DNA from: Solanum dulcamara
Lineage: Eukaryota; Streptophyta; Magnoliopsida; Solanales; Solanaceae
Length of the DNA stretch: 64,000 nt
Assembly: GCF_947179165.1 (NCBI RefSeq)
Contig: NC_077242.1
Span: 74,381,097-74,445,096 of the forward strand
Reading direction: 5' to 3'
Below the pieces are notes generated by a model, which was not told where the DNA came from, searched no databases, and saw only the letters and a list, made by a program, of their open reading frames with translations. Of this stretch, positions 34,008 to 45,047 are shown piece by piece. The position numbers and the translations under genes were made by a program. The number at the start of each line of letters is the position of its first letter. The first letter of the stretch is position 1.

Positions 34008-34720
34008 TTAAATGGGAGGACATGGCTTTGTGCAGTAGCATTTGGAGTCAGGACCACACTCTCCAAATGCAAAGCCCTCACTTTGGCAGGCAGTTGAACA
34101 CTTTGCATTTTCTACACATGCTCCCTGGAATGTTTTGCTTGCTTCTTGACAAATTTTTGCCTCTGTCATAACAAAAATAATAAAATAAAAGTAAGAATTA
34201 ATAACATTACATTAAACAAAGGAGAATGATAAATATAACTAATACACATTCACACTGCGTAAGGTTTATAAGATTAGATTCAAGATCGAGAGATCTCATC
34301 CATCCCATCATATTCAATGACGTTAACTTGTCTCAATTAGCTAGTTTTGATTTGTGATATAATTAATTTTTTTTGGCTTTTCAGCCTACCAATGTTTTGT
34401 ATCTATAATGGGACTCAACTAAATTTAGATTCACACCTTTTTTATTATTATCCAAAGCTCGAACTCGATACCTCTGGATAAAGGTGATGGGATCCTGAAT
34501 TAACTCCATCACATCTCATGTTGGTGATTTGCAATATAATTGATTGAGTGATTACTTGTAAAAGGATATATAAAATTTAAAAATATTTTTTTGTTTAGTT
34601 TCTTATCATTCTTAATTGGTAAAGAAAGCCTAAAAAGTAAAGAGATGATATACCTGCATTGCTCATGAAAAACAGCACAAGAAGGAACACAACTTTAAAC
34701 AAAGACAAAGAGGGTGCCAT
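34008..34720 (-). CDS. Plant defensin, copy D
   Basis: 73 aa. Exon 1 is 34654-34720 (M-A-P-S-L-S-L-F signal peptide), the intron 34163-34653, exon 2 34008-34162. The mature peptide is identical to copy C: A-K-I-C start, eight cysteines in plant-defensin spacing, gamma-core G-E-C, C-terminal C-P-P-I. No lesions. Predicted to be secreted to the apoplast as an antimicrobial peptide (family inference). The flanks are closest to copy E: both carry the same TA...TA Copia LTR at the same place on the 3' side of the gene. Confidence 0.92.
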
Positions 34721-34800
34721 CTTCTTCTTTTGTTTTGTTTTGTTATTATCTCTTCAAAAGGTATTTTTGATTATGAAAATTATGAAGCACCATGCTTATC

Positions 34801-34810
34801 TTATATAGAG
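34801..34810 (-). promoter_or_regulatory. TATA box of defensin copy D
   Basis: Minus-strand CTCTATATAA, 81-90 bp upstream of the ATG at 34720. Confidence 0.6.
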
Positions 34811-35602
34811 TTAAGAAATGGTTCATTTGCTATTACATTTAATGAGTGTCCACCCCTTTAATTATGATCTGGATACTAGTACTATTTAATGAGATTTTTT
34901 TTCTATTTAATGAGATTTCTTTCACTTACACACTATATTTAGAGCCGTCAATCTGTTAGACCCGGCTAAATTTACGATTTGATAGGATTGAATAAATTTT
35001 TTTGAAGCTCATTTAAGAACAATACTTTTTAGTCCAATCCAAATAAGTCTGTTGGCTCATGAGGCTTGAGCAGTGTGGTTGGGCCGGCCCATGAGCCATT
35101 TTCTTAAAAAAAACTATAAATAACCTCATTAAATTCGTTCAAGCCTAACTCTTATCCCTTCTAGTTGGTCTGCTGTCAACTCTAATACAATTCAAATCCT
35201 AACCCTTCTATCACATAGAGGAGTTTCCAAACTACGGGCCACTACTAATTTTGTCTAACAAGTCTATTACCTCTAGCTTTCACACCAACACCTGGCCCTA
35301 GAATGATGAACATCTCACTTGGAAGAGGTAACCATTTAATTGAACTAAGACTTATCTCATAATTGTACTGGCCCGCTGTGACAGAACTATCCTGCTCTGG
35401 CGGCCTCGCCATAGCGGGATTCCTCCCGTCAGATCGGCCTGGCCGGAGACAGTAACTCTGACTTCTCCCCCAATCCCCCTTTTTCATATGTACCAACAGG
35501 ACACCATCAATATCTGACTCTAAGTCACTAATCTTACTAAACTACACATCAACTGCTCTCCACGTATTTTTAACGGCCTCATACCTATGATATAGATGCA
35601 TT

Positions 35603-38600
35603 GTCACGCCCCGGGAGGGTACCCTAGACGTAACCGGCACTCAGAAACCATTTCTGGCTCCCAAGCGAACCACATAGCCTGATCACACATCCGTTCCTTC
35701 ATTCATTCAGCGGAAAGTTTAAAAATAAAGAATAATTTAGCGGGCAACTCAAATCACCCATCCAACTCAAAGAATAAAGGTCGTGGGCCAACAAATCAAC
35801 TAAAATATTTGTCATTAAAAATAGTTTGACCAGAATAACTCAAGGAAAGAAATACTCAGTCGACCCATCACTATCTAGTCTATGAAGCCTCTATCACTAC
35901 TATCTAATTGGTGCCAATGACATGTTCATGGCTACCTCAAATTAAAATAGCAAGGGCCAACTCGACGCAAGAATACATAAGCGGTGTCCTCCGAATGTAG
36001 GAAAGGACTCACCAATACGCTGAGTGTGTATAGATCCTCAATGGTGCTTCTATTGACGATCTCTTAAACCTGTCTCTGCATCATGAAATGATGCAGGTCC
36101 AAATGGACGTCAGTACATGAAATGTACGAGTATGTAATATGGCAGAATGAAACATACCTCAAGGAAGAATAACATCGGATCAACTATCTCAAATCAGAAA
36201 GGTAGGAGAGACTCACATAAGACGTCATAAGTCTAACGTAAGAATACATTTCTAGACAAAGACCAATCACACATCATACAATCCAATCCAATCATACACA
36301 ATACAGTTCAATCAAATCATATATCATCCGCTTCAATCCAATCGTATACAATCGGTTCAACCCGGTCATATACGATCCGATCCGATCCAATCTATTCATA
36401 TATCCTTCCATTCAACCCTATCAACATATCATCTAATCCAATCCAGTCCAATCGCACACTAACAAATCACAATTCATCTAATCCAATCCGATCAATGCAA
36501 TCAACTCACAGTCAACTCAAAGGGGCTCAACTCAATAAATATGCAAATTAAGTTATGCAATGTCTTACAATTCAACTCAATCATTTACAATCACAATCAA
36601 ACCAATCAGATCAAGCACAATCCATTCAATTGGGAGTTTCTCTAACCGACAACCATCACCATATGAGCGAGTGATAGTACAACAAGCCGACGTTGTTGCC
36701 GCGTCCGTTCATACCTTGCCAGGGTATGAACGCATCAACCAATCATGGATCCAATCCAACCGAGTCCTATAATGTCAGGAAAAACATTTTGGGGAAACAT
36801 CCGACTTTAACGGTTCAATCCCCTCCTACGTTTGGCGACGTAGTTATTGGGTTTGAGTATGGACTTTACTCTTACCCAATTCGGTGCTCGATACTCCTCC
36901 CAAGACTCAATATGCTCATATCTATCAAGTGAGTAAAATACTCAAAATGCTAATTTAGTCTCATCGGACTCTTTCAAATCAACTCATTTAGTCTCATTGG
37001 ACTCTTTTCAAAACTCAATCAAATCTGGCCTCATTGGACCTTCTTTCAAATCGACTCATCTCAAATCATCAAACTCTTCTCTTTAAAATCTATACAATCT
37101 CAAAAAAATCGACATTTTAAAGTAAAAATACTCAACTCACTTATACTCAAAATACTCATGTTCAAAAATAATTAAAAGACTTTTCAAACTCAACTCATGC
37201 TTAAACTCTTTTTAAATCATAGATGAAAATAATCATTTCTTAAACTCAAAATAGTGTATAAATAGTTTATGCAAAAATTCTCACAAATCATGTATTTAAA
37301 ACTCCTTCTCAAAAGATCCTTTATTTTTAAAAATACTCATAAGACTCCAATCAACTCAGATTATGCAAATCACATGTCACAAAATTACATTAGACTCCAA
37401 TCCGCTCCATCACATAACATCCTCATCAATACACCTCTTCATCAATCATTCTACACATATTAAATAAGCACCATTCACGTCATCACTCACATCGTCATCA
37501 AAACATCATCATCACATCATCATCATATATTATCATTTACATCATCATCAAACATTATCATCACATCATTGTCAAGTATCATCAAACATCTACTCCAAAA
37601 TCCTTACTTTTGTCCTATGTTCAATTTGTGGAAGCAAAAAGGACATTCTTAACTATCCAATTCATTCTTTTCATTCCAATCAATACACATATACACAAAA
37701 CCATCCATCTCAACTCAAGACAAATTATGACCAAAGAAATCTCATCGTGGGTTCATGTGAATGAAACATGAGTCCCTACTCTCAACAAAACTCAACTCAA
37801 GAATATCATCAACATCTATAAATCTATATACAAAGATACATTTGTAATCAATAATATGAAAGATAACTATTTAGTAACTCAAGTCATTAAAATCATCAAC
37901 CAACCAATAGTATCTAAAAACATTCTATAGTTTAGGAAAACTTTCAAGAAAACCTTCTTAGAAGGTTCAACTCTTTCCCAACTCCTATCCAACACATCTA
38001 TGGGCATATGGAAGAACTCAATCCATATTTTAGGTTAGCCTTACATACCTTAGTGAAGACTTGAAGAAAACCTTGGTGTTGGGTCTTCAATGGAGAACTC
38101 GAATCTTGATGCTCTTGGAACTCTTCTTGTTGGAAATGGAGAAGAAGAAGAAGAAGAGAGAGGGATTTTCTAGGGCTTTTCTAGAGAGAGAAAGGGGGCT
38201 GAAAATATGAGCTCAAAATGGACTAGGGTGATACATATATAATTTGGGTAAGTTCCCAAATTACCCCTCCTCAAAAGTTCTGAAAATAGGCTAAAAATAC
38301 ACTTGGCGCGATAGTGGCGCATTGCGCCCTTGCAGCGCTAGGCTGATTACGTCTAAAACCTGCACACCTCGTAGTGGCGCGCCGCGCCAAGGACCAAACT
38401 ACTAAGGCACATTCCTGGCGCGATAGTGGCGCGTCGCGCCCTTATAACGCCAAGGCCAATATTTTCTGGGTTCTGGAAATTGGCTTGAAAAACCCTGCAC
38501 ACCTTTTAGTGGCGCGCCATGCCAGAGACCAAACTACTGAGGCATGTTTCTGGAGCGATAGTGGCACATCGCGCCACTGCGGCGCCAAGCCCAGTTTTCC

Positions 38601-38999
38601 AGCAATTGCAACCCAGGCCTGAAAATCTCTGTTGTGCTAGTTCATCTTAGGATCGTCATATCTTTTGACTCCGAACTCCAAAAATTACATTCTTGGTGGC
38701 GTTGGAAAGAAGACTCGACGACCTTTAATTTGATGGGTCGTGGGCCACCCAGATTGTCGTCTTTCAAAAGATAGGATCGTTAGAAGTTGACCCCTTATAT
38801 GAACTCATCCTAAAACTTAGCCACGACGAATCTTTTGGACTTAGCTTGGTCCTAAGGATCCTTCGTGACCCCACATCACCTCTAACACTTTTTAATTTCT
38901 CAAGGAGTCGTCTTAACTCATGCAAATGCTCCACAATACTAGTGTACCCGAATACAAGTTGGGTCCGAATCTTAGAGAAAATTTTTGGGGGGTGTTACA
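35603..38999 (-). mobile_element. Gypsy solo LTR, long variant
   Basis: Starts TGTCACGCCCCGGG and ends GGGGGGTGTTACA, with perfect TSD TGCAT at 35598-35602 and 39000-39004. 3397 bp against about 2.3-2.5 kb for relatives. The extra length includes degenerate CAATCC/GATCC repeats (36240-36520) and CATCAT-rich sequence (37460-37600). No internal region, hence a solo LTR. Confidence 0.92.
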
Positions 39000-39274
39000 T
39001 GCATCTAGCACCCATCACAAATCTGAACAGTCATATATATAGAAGCACATTACCAATTTACCATTTTAAAAGTAATATATAGTTTCACCGTGTAAATCTC
39101 AATTACAACTGTTAACATAGCAACACTTGGACCCTTGGTCTTTTCATATCAAATATTACACAGAATAGGCATGCTCAATTATCATCAAGTCAGTTTCTCT
39201 ATCATCACACATATAGTCAAGATCAATTTACAGTTGATAGCCACACAATGGTTCTCTCATAGAACCCATGCCCA

Positions 39275-39440
39275 AACTATTAGTGTGTCAGCGTGACACC
39301 CGATCCAATATTTAGTATGTGTCGGAAAGTAACACCCAATTCAATATATATGTCAGAACGCTACACTCGATTCAATATATATGTCGGAATGTGACAGCCG
39401 ATTCAATATATGTGTCGAAATGCGACACCCAATCTAATAT
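39275..39440. repeat. ~40-bp minisatellite
   Basis: Four to five units, each with a GACACCCGATYCAATAT-like word followed by ATGTGTCGGAAWG. Confidence 0.75.
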
Positions 39441-39633
39441 CACAATCACAATGCATAATCATAGTTCACAACGAATAGTTCACATATTTGCACAATCAAG
39501 TAATCAGGCTCATTGCATGTAATTATTCACAAATAGTCCTTTCATTAGTTTTATTTCATTTTATTGCATGAAAGCATATTTACTCTAACATTTCACATGG
39601 AACTGTCACTATGAACACACACATATAAATATA

Positions 39634-39675
<42 letters not shown>
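39634..39675. repeat. (TA)n microsatellite
   Basis: About 20 uninterrupted TA dinucleotides. Confidence 0.95.
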
Positions 39676-39677
<2 letters not shown>

Positions 39678-40737
39678 ATCAATAGTCCCATACTACACCC
39701 CCTTGATTATCACAAGTCTCAAGATCTCACTCTAACCCAATAATTTTCTTACACATTAACTTTACAAGGACCATCAACCATATCATCAAGAAGTATTAAG
39801 GTTAACAATCAAGAACTAGACTATCATCACTAGTGACCGCATAATCATAACCCACACAGTACATTCCTACCATAAACAACAATAACAACACATTCGGTCA
39901 TCCAGAATCTGTGCCCGAAGGCCTAAACATGAAATTTCCTGTCAATCTATGATACATTATGCAATGGGAACAGATTTATGACTACTTAATTGAGAAAACC
40001 TAGTCTACTTGGGCTCCAAGCAACGACAGCAAAAGTCTGATCGCGAACTTTGACTCCTTTAGTGAAACTTTAGCTTGTTCTTGGTCTAAAATAATATAGG
40101 ATAATACAAAATCAATCACAAATGGCCTAAATATTTCCAAATTATATGCAAATCCAAGGCCAAACTTATAATTTTTCCACCCAAACTAGGGTTTTTCTAC
40201 CATTAGTTTCAATCCAAAACCCTCCCTCAATGATCACCCACCAACAATTGCGGGTTCTAGAAATTGAATTACAAATTTAGGGAGTAAATTACTTACCCTT
40301 AGCACAAATTGAAGTGGAAACCAGTAGAAAATCGCCCTAGGTCGCTTCTAATCTTTTACGAATGAAGTGGGAATGAAATAAATCATTCTAGGATTTTTTC
40401 CGAGTTTAAATTTTGTCTGTCCAGCCACAGCGGGACCATCCCTCTATGGAGGTCCTGCCACAGCGGCCTAAATCCCGCCACAACGGCTTCAGCATAGACT
40501 GTGCTTAGTAAAGAGACATAACTTTTTACTCCTAACTCCAAATGAGGCAATTCGGTGGCATTGGAAAGAAGACTCATAGACCTTTAATTTGATAGGTCAT
40601 GGGACACCTAATTAATTATAGGCTGAGAGATATGGTCATTTGAAGTTGATCCTAGTTTGAACTCAAGTTCAAAACTAAATCGGAAAGACACTTTCAACTC
40701 AACTTTGAGATAGGAGCATAGTAAAACCTTAATTCGA

Positions 40738-41128
40738 TTACTCGCATCCAATAAGCACCTTATCTTCAAGCATATTCCTAGTAGTTCTCACCAGTTGGCT
40801 GACACTCTCATTAAACCACTTCCGAAAAGCTCCTTTCATTGCTATTTGTTCAAGCTCGGTGTTGTTGCTCACCTTCTAGTTTGAGGGGGTGTATTAGAAC
40901 AGTGTTATTGTAGTTACTGCTTAATGTACTTTATTACTGTATAGGTTGTTATTTATTGTTTTCACTATTCTAGGAGCTTGTTGTTTTATTATCCTTGATT
41001 TGTGGTTCAGTTCCCGGCGTACGACTAGTTCCAGCTTAGGAGGAGACTCTTGTTATTTTTGTATATATATTTCAGTTATCAACAATTAATAAAGATTATC
41101 TTTGCTTCATCTTCCTCAATCTTTTATA
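40738..41128 (+). mobile_element. 3' tail of a TA...TA Copia (RNase H end plus LTR)
   Basis: 40738-40880 encodes the C-terminal end of a Copia polyprotein (S-S-H-Q-L-A-D-T-L-I-K-P-L-P-K-S). A polypurine tract TTTGAGGGGGTG abuts a complete 237-bp LTR at 40892-41128. GGGTC follows at 41129-41133, the same flank as the element ending at 33713. The 5' part of this element is missing. Confidence 0.85.
40892..41128 (+). repeat. Complete 3' LTR, TA...TA type
   Basis: 237 bp, TATTAGAAC...CTTTTATA, alignable end to end with 21310-21546. Confidence 0.88.
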
Positions 41129-41423
41129 GGGTCAAGAGTTGCTAAGATTGTGTGATTATAATAATATTTTTTAGCTCAATGTATAGTGTATTTATTATCT
41201 AAATCATGACTAGAAATATATTTTGGTCAATTAACAATTAAAATTTAGTCATTAAATTTAATATATGCGATATGTCCTCAATCCAAATGAAAACTTTAAA
41301 AAATTGAGAAGAGAAATGAAAAGAAGCCGGATTCAATCTATATATTTAGTTGAGCCTCATAAAAATACAATGATATTAAAAAATTAATAAAAACAAATAT
41401 TATTATTGGTCATTGAAGATTAA
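41129..41423. repeat. Duplicated spacer segment (unit E remnant)
   Basis: Near-identical to 33714-34007, including private changes (ATATGCGATATGTCC) not seen in units B and C. No gene. Confidence 0.75.
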
Positions 41424-42083
41424 TTAAATGGGAGGACATGGCTTTGTGCAGTAGCATTTGGAGTCAGGACCACACTCTCCAAATGCAAAGCCCTCACTTT
41501 GGCAGGCAGTTGAACACTTTGTATCTTCTACACATGCTCCCTGGAATGTTTTGCTTGCTTCTTGACAAATTTTTGCCTCTGTCATAACAAAAATAATAAA
41601 ATAAAAGTAAGAATTAATAACATTACAATAAACAAAGGAGAATAATAAATATAACTAATACACATGCTGCGTAAGGTTTATAAGATTAGATTCAAGACCG
41701 AGAGATCTCATCCATCCCATCATATTCAATGACGTTAACTTGTCTCAACTAGCAAGTTTTGATTTGTGATATAATCTTTTTTTGTATTTCCGACGTATTC
41801 TATAATTCACACATTTTTTTATTATCAGAAGCTCGAACTCGATACCTCTGGATAAAGGTGATGGAATCCAGAAGAACCCCCTCATGTTAGTGATTTGCAA
41901 TATAATTGATTGAGTGATTACTTGGAAAAGAATATATAAAATTTAAAGATGTTTTTTTTAGTCTCTTATCTTTCTTGATTGATAAAGAAAGCATAAAAAG
42001 TAAAGAGATGATATACCTGCATTGCCTATGAAAAACAGCACAAGAAGAAACACAAATTTAAACAAAGGCAAAGAGGGTGCCAT
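41424..42083 (-). CDS. Plant defensin, copy E
   Basis: 73 aa. Exon 1 is 42017-42083 (M-A-P-S-L-P-L-F-K-F signal peptide), the intron 41579-42016 (shortest, 438 bp), exon 2 41424-41578. Eight cysteines with standard spacing. It differs from C and D in the Cys2-Cys3 loop (VEDTK against VENAK). The gamma-core and C-terminal C-P-P-I are unchanged. The frame is intact. The 5' flank is shortened by about 20 bp between ATG and TATA relative to the other copies. Confidence 0.91.
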
Positions 42084-42143
42084 CTTTTTTTTTTATTGGT
42101 TTTGTTATTATCTCTATGAAAATGATGAAGCACCATGCTTATC

Positions 42144-42153
42144 TTATATAGAG
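42144..42153 (-). promoter_or_regulatory. TATA box of defensin copy E
   Basis: Minus-strand CTCTATATAA, 61-70 bp upstream of the ATG at 42083, closer than in copies A-D because of a deletion in the leader. Confidence 0.6.
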
Positions 42154-42499
42154 TTAAGAAATGGTTCACTTGCTATTTCTGATATAATATTTAATTATTT
42201 GGTTAAGAAATCTTTTTGCATTTAATGAGATTTCTTTCATACTTAATGAGATTTCGTTCACTTACACACCTAGATCTAAAGTCGTGAATACGTGCTAGAC
42301 TCGGCTAAGTTCATGATCTGATAGGATTGGAATAAAAATTTTAAAGCCCATTTGAGAACAAGACTTTTTAGCCCAATCCGAATAAGCCTGTTAGCTCATG
42401 GGGCTTGAACAATGCGGATTGTGATGGAATGTGAACTGATTTTTTTTTATAAAAAAATAACTATAATAAGTAAATAACAAGAGTAATTCAAACTTAAAG

Positions 42500-43604
42500 T
42501 ATAATTAAGCTATCATATATAAATATTACAAGTTAATATTTCAATTTTGCTAGTTATATTGTTACTCATTGATTATTTAGTTTGTTTATTAATATCTCTA
42601 TTTGGTTCGAGCAATATCATGCCAAAAATTGTTCAGTTTCAGAGAAACTGTATGTCCAAGATCATTTTCTTGTAAGGTTATACTCCAGATATTTACATGA
42701 TAACATCATGTAATATTATTTTATATATATTTCTATTAACATTTTAAAATCACAATTTAAATTTAAAAATTATAAAAAATAGTTTTTTTATATATATATG
42801 AAAAGTGGATTGGTGCAATTCGGCTCACAACACATAGTGGTGGGTTGGACTTGATGTATTCACGCCTACTAAAATAATTGGTCAATCCATCCTTATCTGT
42901 CAAATTCCAAAGTCCGTATGAGCTAACCTGAATGGACTAGATTGATCCATATTGACAGTTTTATGTATATCTACTTTTTTGGTGATAATATTTATATACT
43001 GTTATATATTATTATACACTAGTACAATACACATATATATCTTTCTAATATGAGTTTTACCAGTCAATTCTTACAGAATCGTTCTACACAATTTGAGCTC
43101 CAAGCAAAGTAGCCAATCGACTTTGTCAACTAATAATCATTAGGACTCACATTTTGAGATTCAATTTTCAAGATAAGTTTAATATTGCAAGTTAACAATC
43201 TGTTTTCTCATATATATAGCTTCCTCCAAAAAATTCTCTTTCTTATCCAAGAATCTAGCCATTTCTAATTAAGGAATATAATAAACTTTCTTACAATGAA
43301 TTTTTTAATGCAAAAAGATAAAGATTTTGTGATATACTAAGTAACCTTGGTGATGTTTCAATTAAATAATGATATGATTAATTGACAGAATTCAAGTTAT
43401 TTTGAACGTGAAAAAAGATTTTTGGCGTCATCAAAATAAAAATTACAAATCAAACTAGAAAGTAAAGGCAAATAATCCAGATAGCTATAAAGACAAATAC
43501 CTAGATTACGAGTCAAAAGTGCAAAAAATTAATTTATACCGTCAAAATTGTATAAAATAAACATATAGATGTTGCACTATATGTGGATTTTCAAGTACTA
43601 TATC
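42500..43604. other. AT-rich intergenic DNA
   Basis: Unit homology fades after about 42500. The rest is AT-rich, with poly-A/T runs and no ORF, tRNA or recognisable transposon end. It ends at ATTAA, the target of the next Copia. Confidence 0.6.
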
Positions 43605-43609
43605 ATTAA

Positions 43610-43844
43610 TGTTATGTATGGATGTATCTATCCAAGTGGTACCCACCCACTTGGATAGTTGGGCAAGTTAGGCAAAAAAATTGACTCCTTGTAATGCCTA
43701 TATAATATGCACATTCTGTGCAAATGAACGAGTGAATACATACAGAAAAACACGCACAACTCCTTTCTTTTCCTCTTTCCCTCATTATCTCTCTTGTTAT
43801 TATTTTCTCCTTCTTAAATTATTAATCTAGTCTATTTTACAACA
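43610..43844 (+). repeat. 5' LTR of Copia 43610-49035
   Basis: 235 bp. It contains a perfect 12-bp-arm hairpin at 43628-43658 and a TATA-like CTATATAATATG near 43699. Confidence 0.94.
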
Positions 43845-43922
43845 CGTTATCAGCACGAGGCTCCGGCTAATTTTCAAGGTAACAAAAGTGGTAAGAGTTT
43901 TATTTAATTTTATTTTTATAAA

Positions 43923-44915
43923 ATGACAAATATTTCCAAAATTGAATTTGTTGCTTTGGATATCTCTGGAAAAGATTACTCCTCATGGGCACTAGATGCC
44001 GAAATTCATCTTGAATCGATGGGTCTGACAGACACCATCAAAGATGATAACACGGCATCTAGTCAAGACCGTGCAAAAGCTATGATTTTCCTCCGCCACC
44101 ATCTTGACGAGGGTCTTAAATTACAATATCTTACATTAAAAGATCCCTTGAAATTGTGGAAAAATTTAAAAGAAAGGTATGACCATCTGAAGTTGGTCAT
44201 GCTTCCACAAGCACGTTATGACTGGTTAAATCTGAGACTGATGGACTTTAAAAATATAACTGAATATAATTCTGCTTTATTTAGAATTATAGCTCAGTTA
44301 ACTTTATGCGGAGATGAAATCACGGAACAAGATAAACTTGAAAAAACATATTCCACATTTCCACCCGCGAATATGCTCCTGCAGCAGCAATATCGCGAAA
44401 AAGGCTTTAAAAAATATTCTGAATTACTTTCTCACCTTCTTATTGCTGAAAGACATAATGAACTATTAATGAAAAATCATGATAGTCGGCCAGTTGGTTC
44501 TTTGCCACTCCCTGAAGTGAATCAGGCAAATTCTAACCAACGAGAAAGAGGCCATGACCCTAGTCGTGGTCGTGGTCGTGGTCGTAGTCAAAGAAGAAAT
44601 TTTAATCATGATGCTCGGCTGACACCGAGAAATAATCAGCAATATAAAAGGCAGGGTAAAAAGCCAGAAGCTTTACCGAAGAATAATTCAGAAACAATAT
44701 GTCATAGATGTGGAGGTGTGGGGCACTGATCGCGGATTTGCCGGTCATCAAAACGCTTGGTTCAGCTATATCAGGCATCGTTAAAGAGGGCAGAAAATAA
44801 TCTAGAGACAAATTTTATCTCTGAGGACAATATTGAGCCCATGCATCTGGATGTAGCTGATTTCTTTAATTTTCCAGAAGTAAATATGAATGTTGATAAG
44901 CCCGATAATATTTAA
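43923..44915 (+). pseudogene. Copia gag with one nonsense codon
   Basis: Gag-type protein starting at ATG 43923, with an R/G/Q-rich linker and a CCHC zinc knuckle C-H-R-C-G-G-V-G-H-*-S-R-I-C. The aromatic position of the knuckle is TGA (44727-44729), a G-to-A change from TGG. Reading through, the frame stays open to TAA at 44913-44915. It is separated from pol by a 132-bp AT-rich spacer. Confidence 0.9.
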
Positions 44916-45047
44916 ACAATTCTCTTTGTTGTTGTATGTATTAAATATTATGTTTATATTTTTCTAGATCCATGTAATAAAATAAAATTTTGTATAATAA
45001 ATTATGTATTAATTATAATATTTACTTTCTTTCTTTGTGAAGAAAAT
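44916..45047 (+). other. gag-pol spacer
   Basis: AT-rich, non-coding. It includes TTTTTCTAG, AATAAAATAAAATTTTG and CTTTCTTTCTTTGTGAAG, which resemble a splice acceptor, a poly(A) signal and a second acceptor. It may allow a shorter gag-only transcript; this is inference from sequence only. Confidence 0.45.

Larger units (their letters stand above)
35123..40737 (-). mobile_element. LTR-derived remnant, split by a solo LTR
   Basis: Host unit homology stops at about 35122 (CTATAAATA) and the Copia tail begins at about 40738. The remnant (35123-35602 plus 39005-40737, about 2.2 kb) has features of a reversed Gypsy LTR: GC-rich inverted repeats around GCCACAGCGG (35370-35445 and 40425-40490), a 40-bp minisatellite at 39275-39440, and the GACTC-CAA-ATGAGG stretch near 40530 that parallels other LTRs here. 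No TG...CA end or TSD was found. Short open frames inside look spurious. Confidence 0.5.

Noticed and set aside
35245..35496. 83-codon minus-strand frame as a host gene
   Set aside because: Lies in LTR-like debris with GC-rich inverted repeats. No start context, domain or splice support.
39634..39675. (TA)n run as a replication origin or matrix attachment site
   Set aside because: A plain dinucleotide microsatellite inside LTR debris. Nothing else supports such a role.
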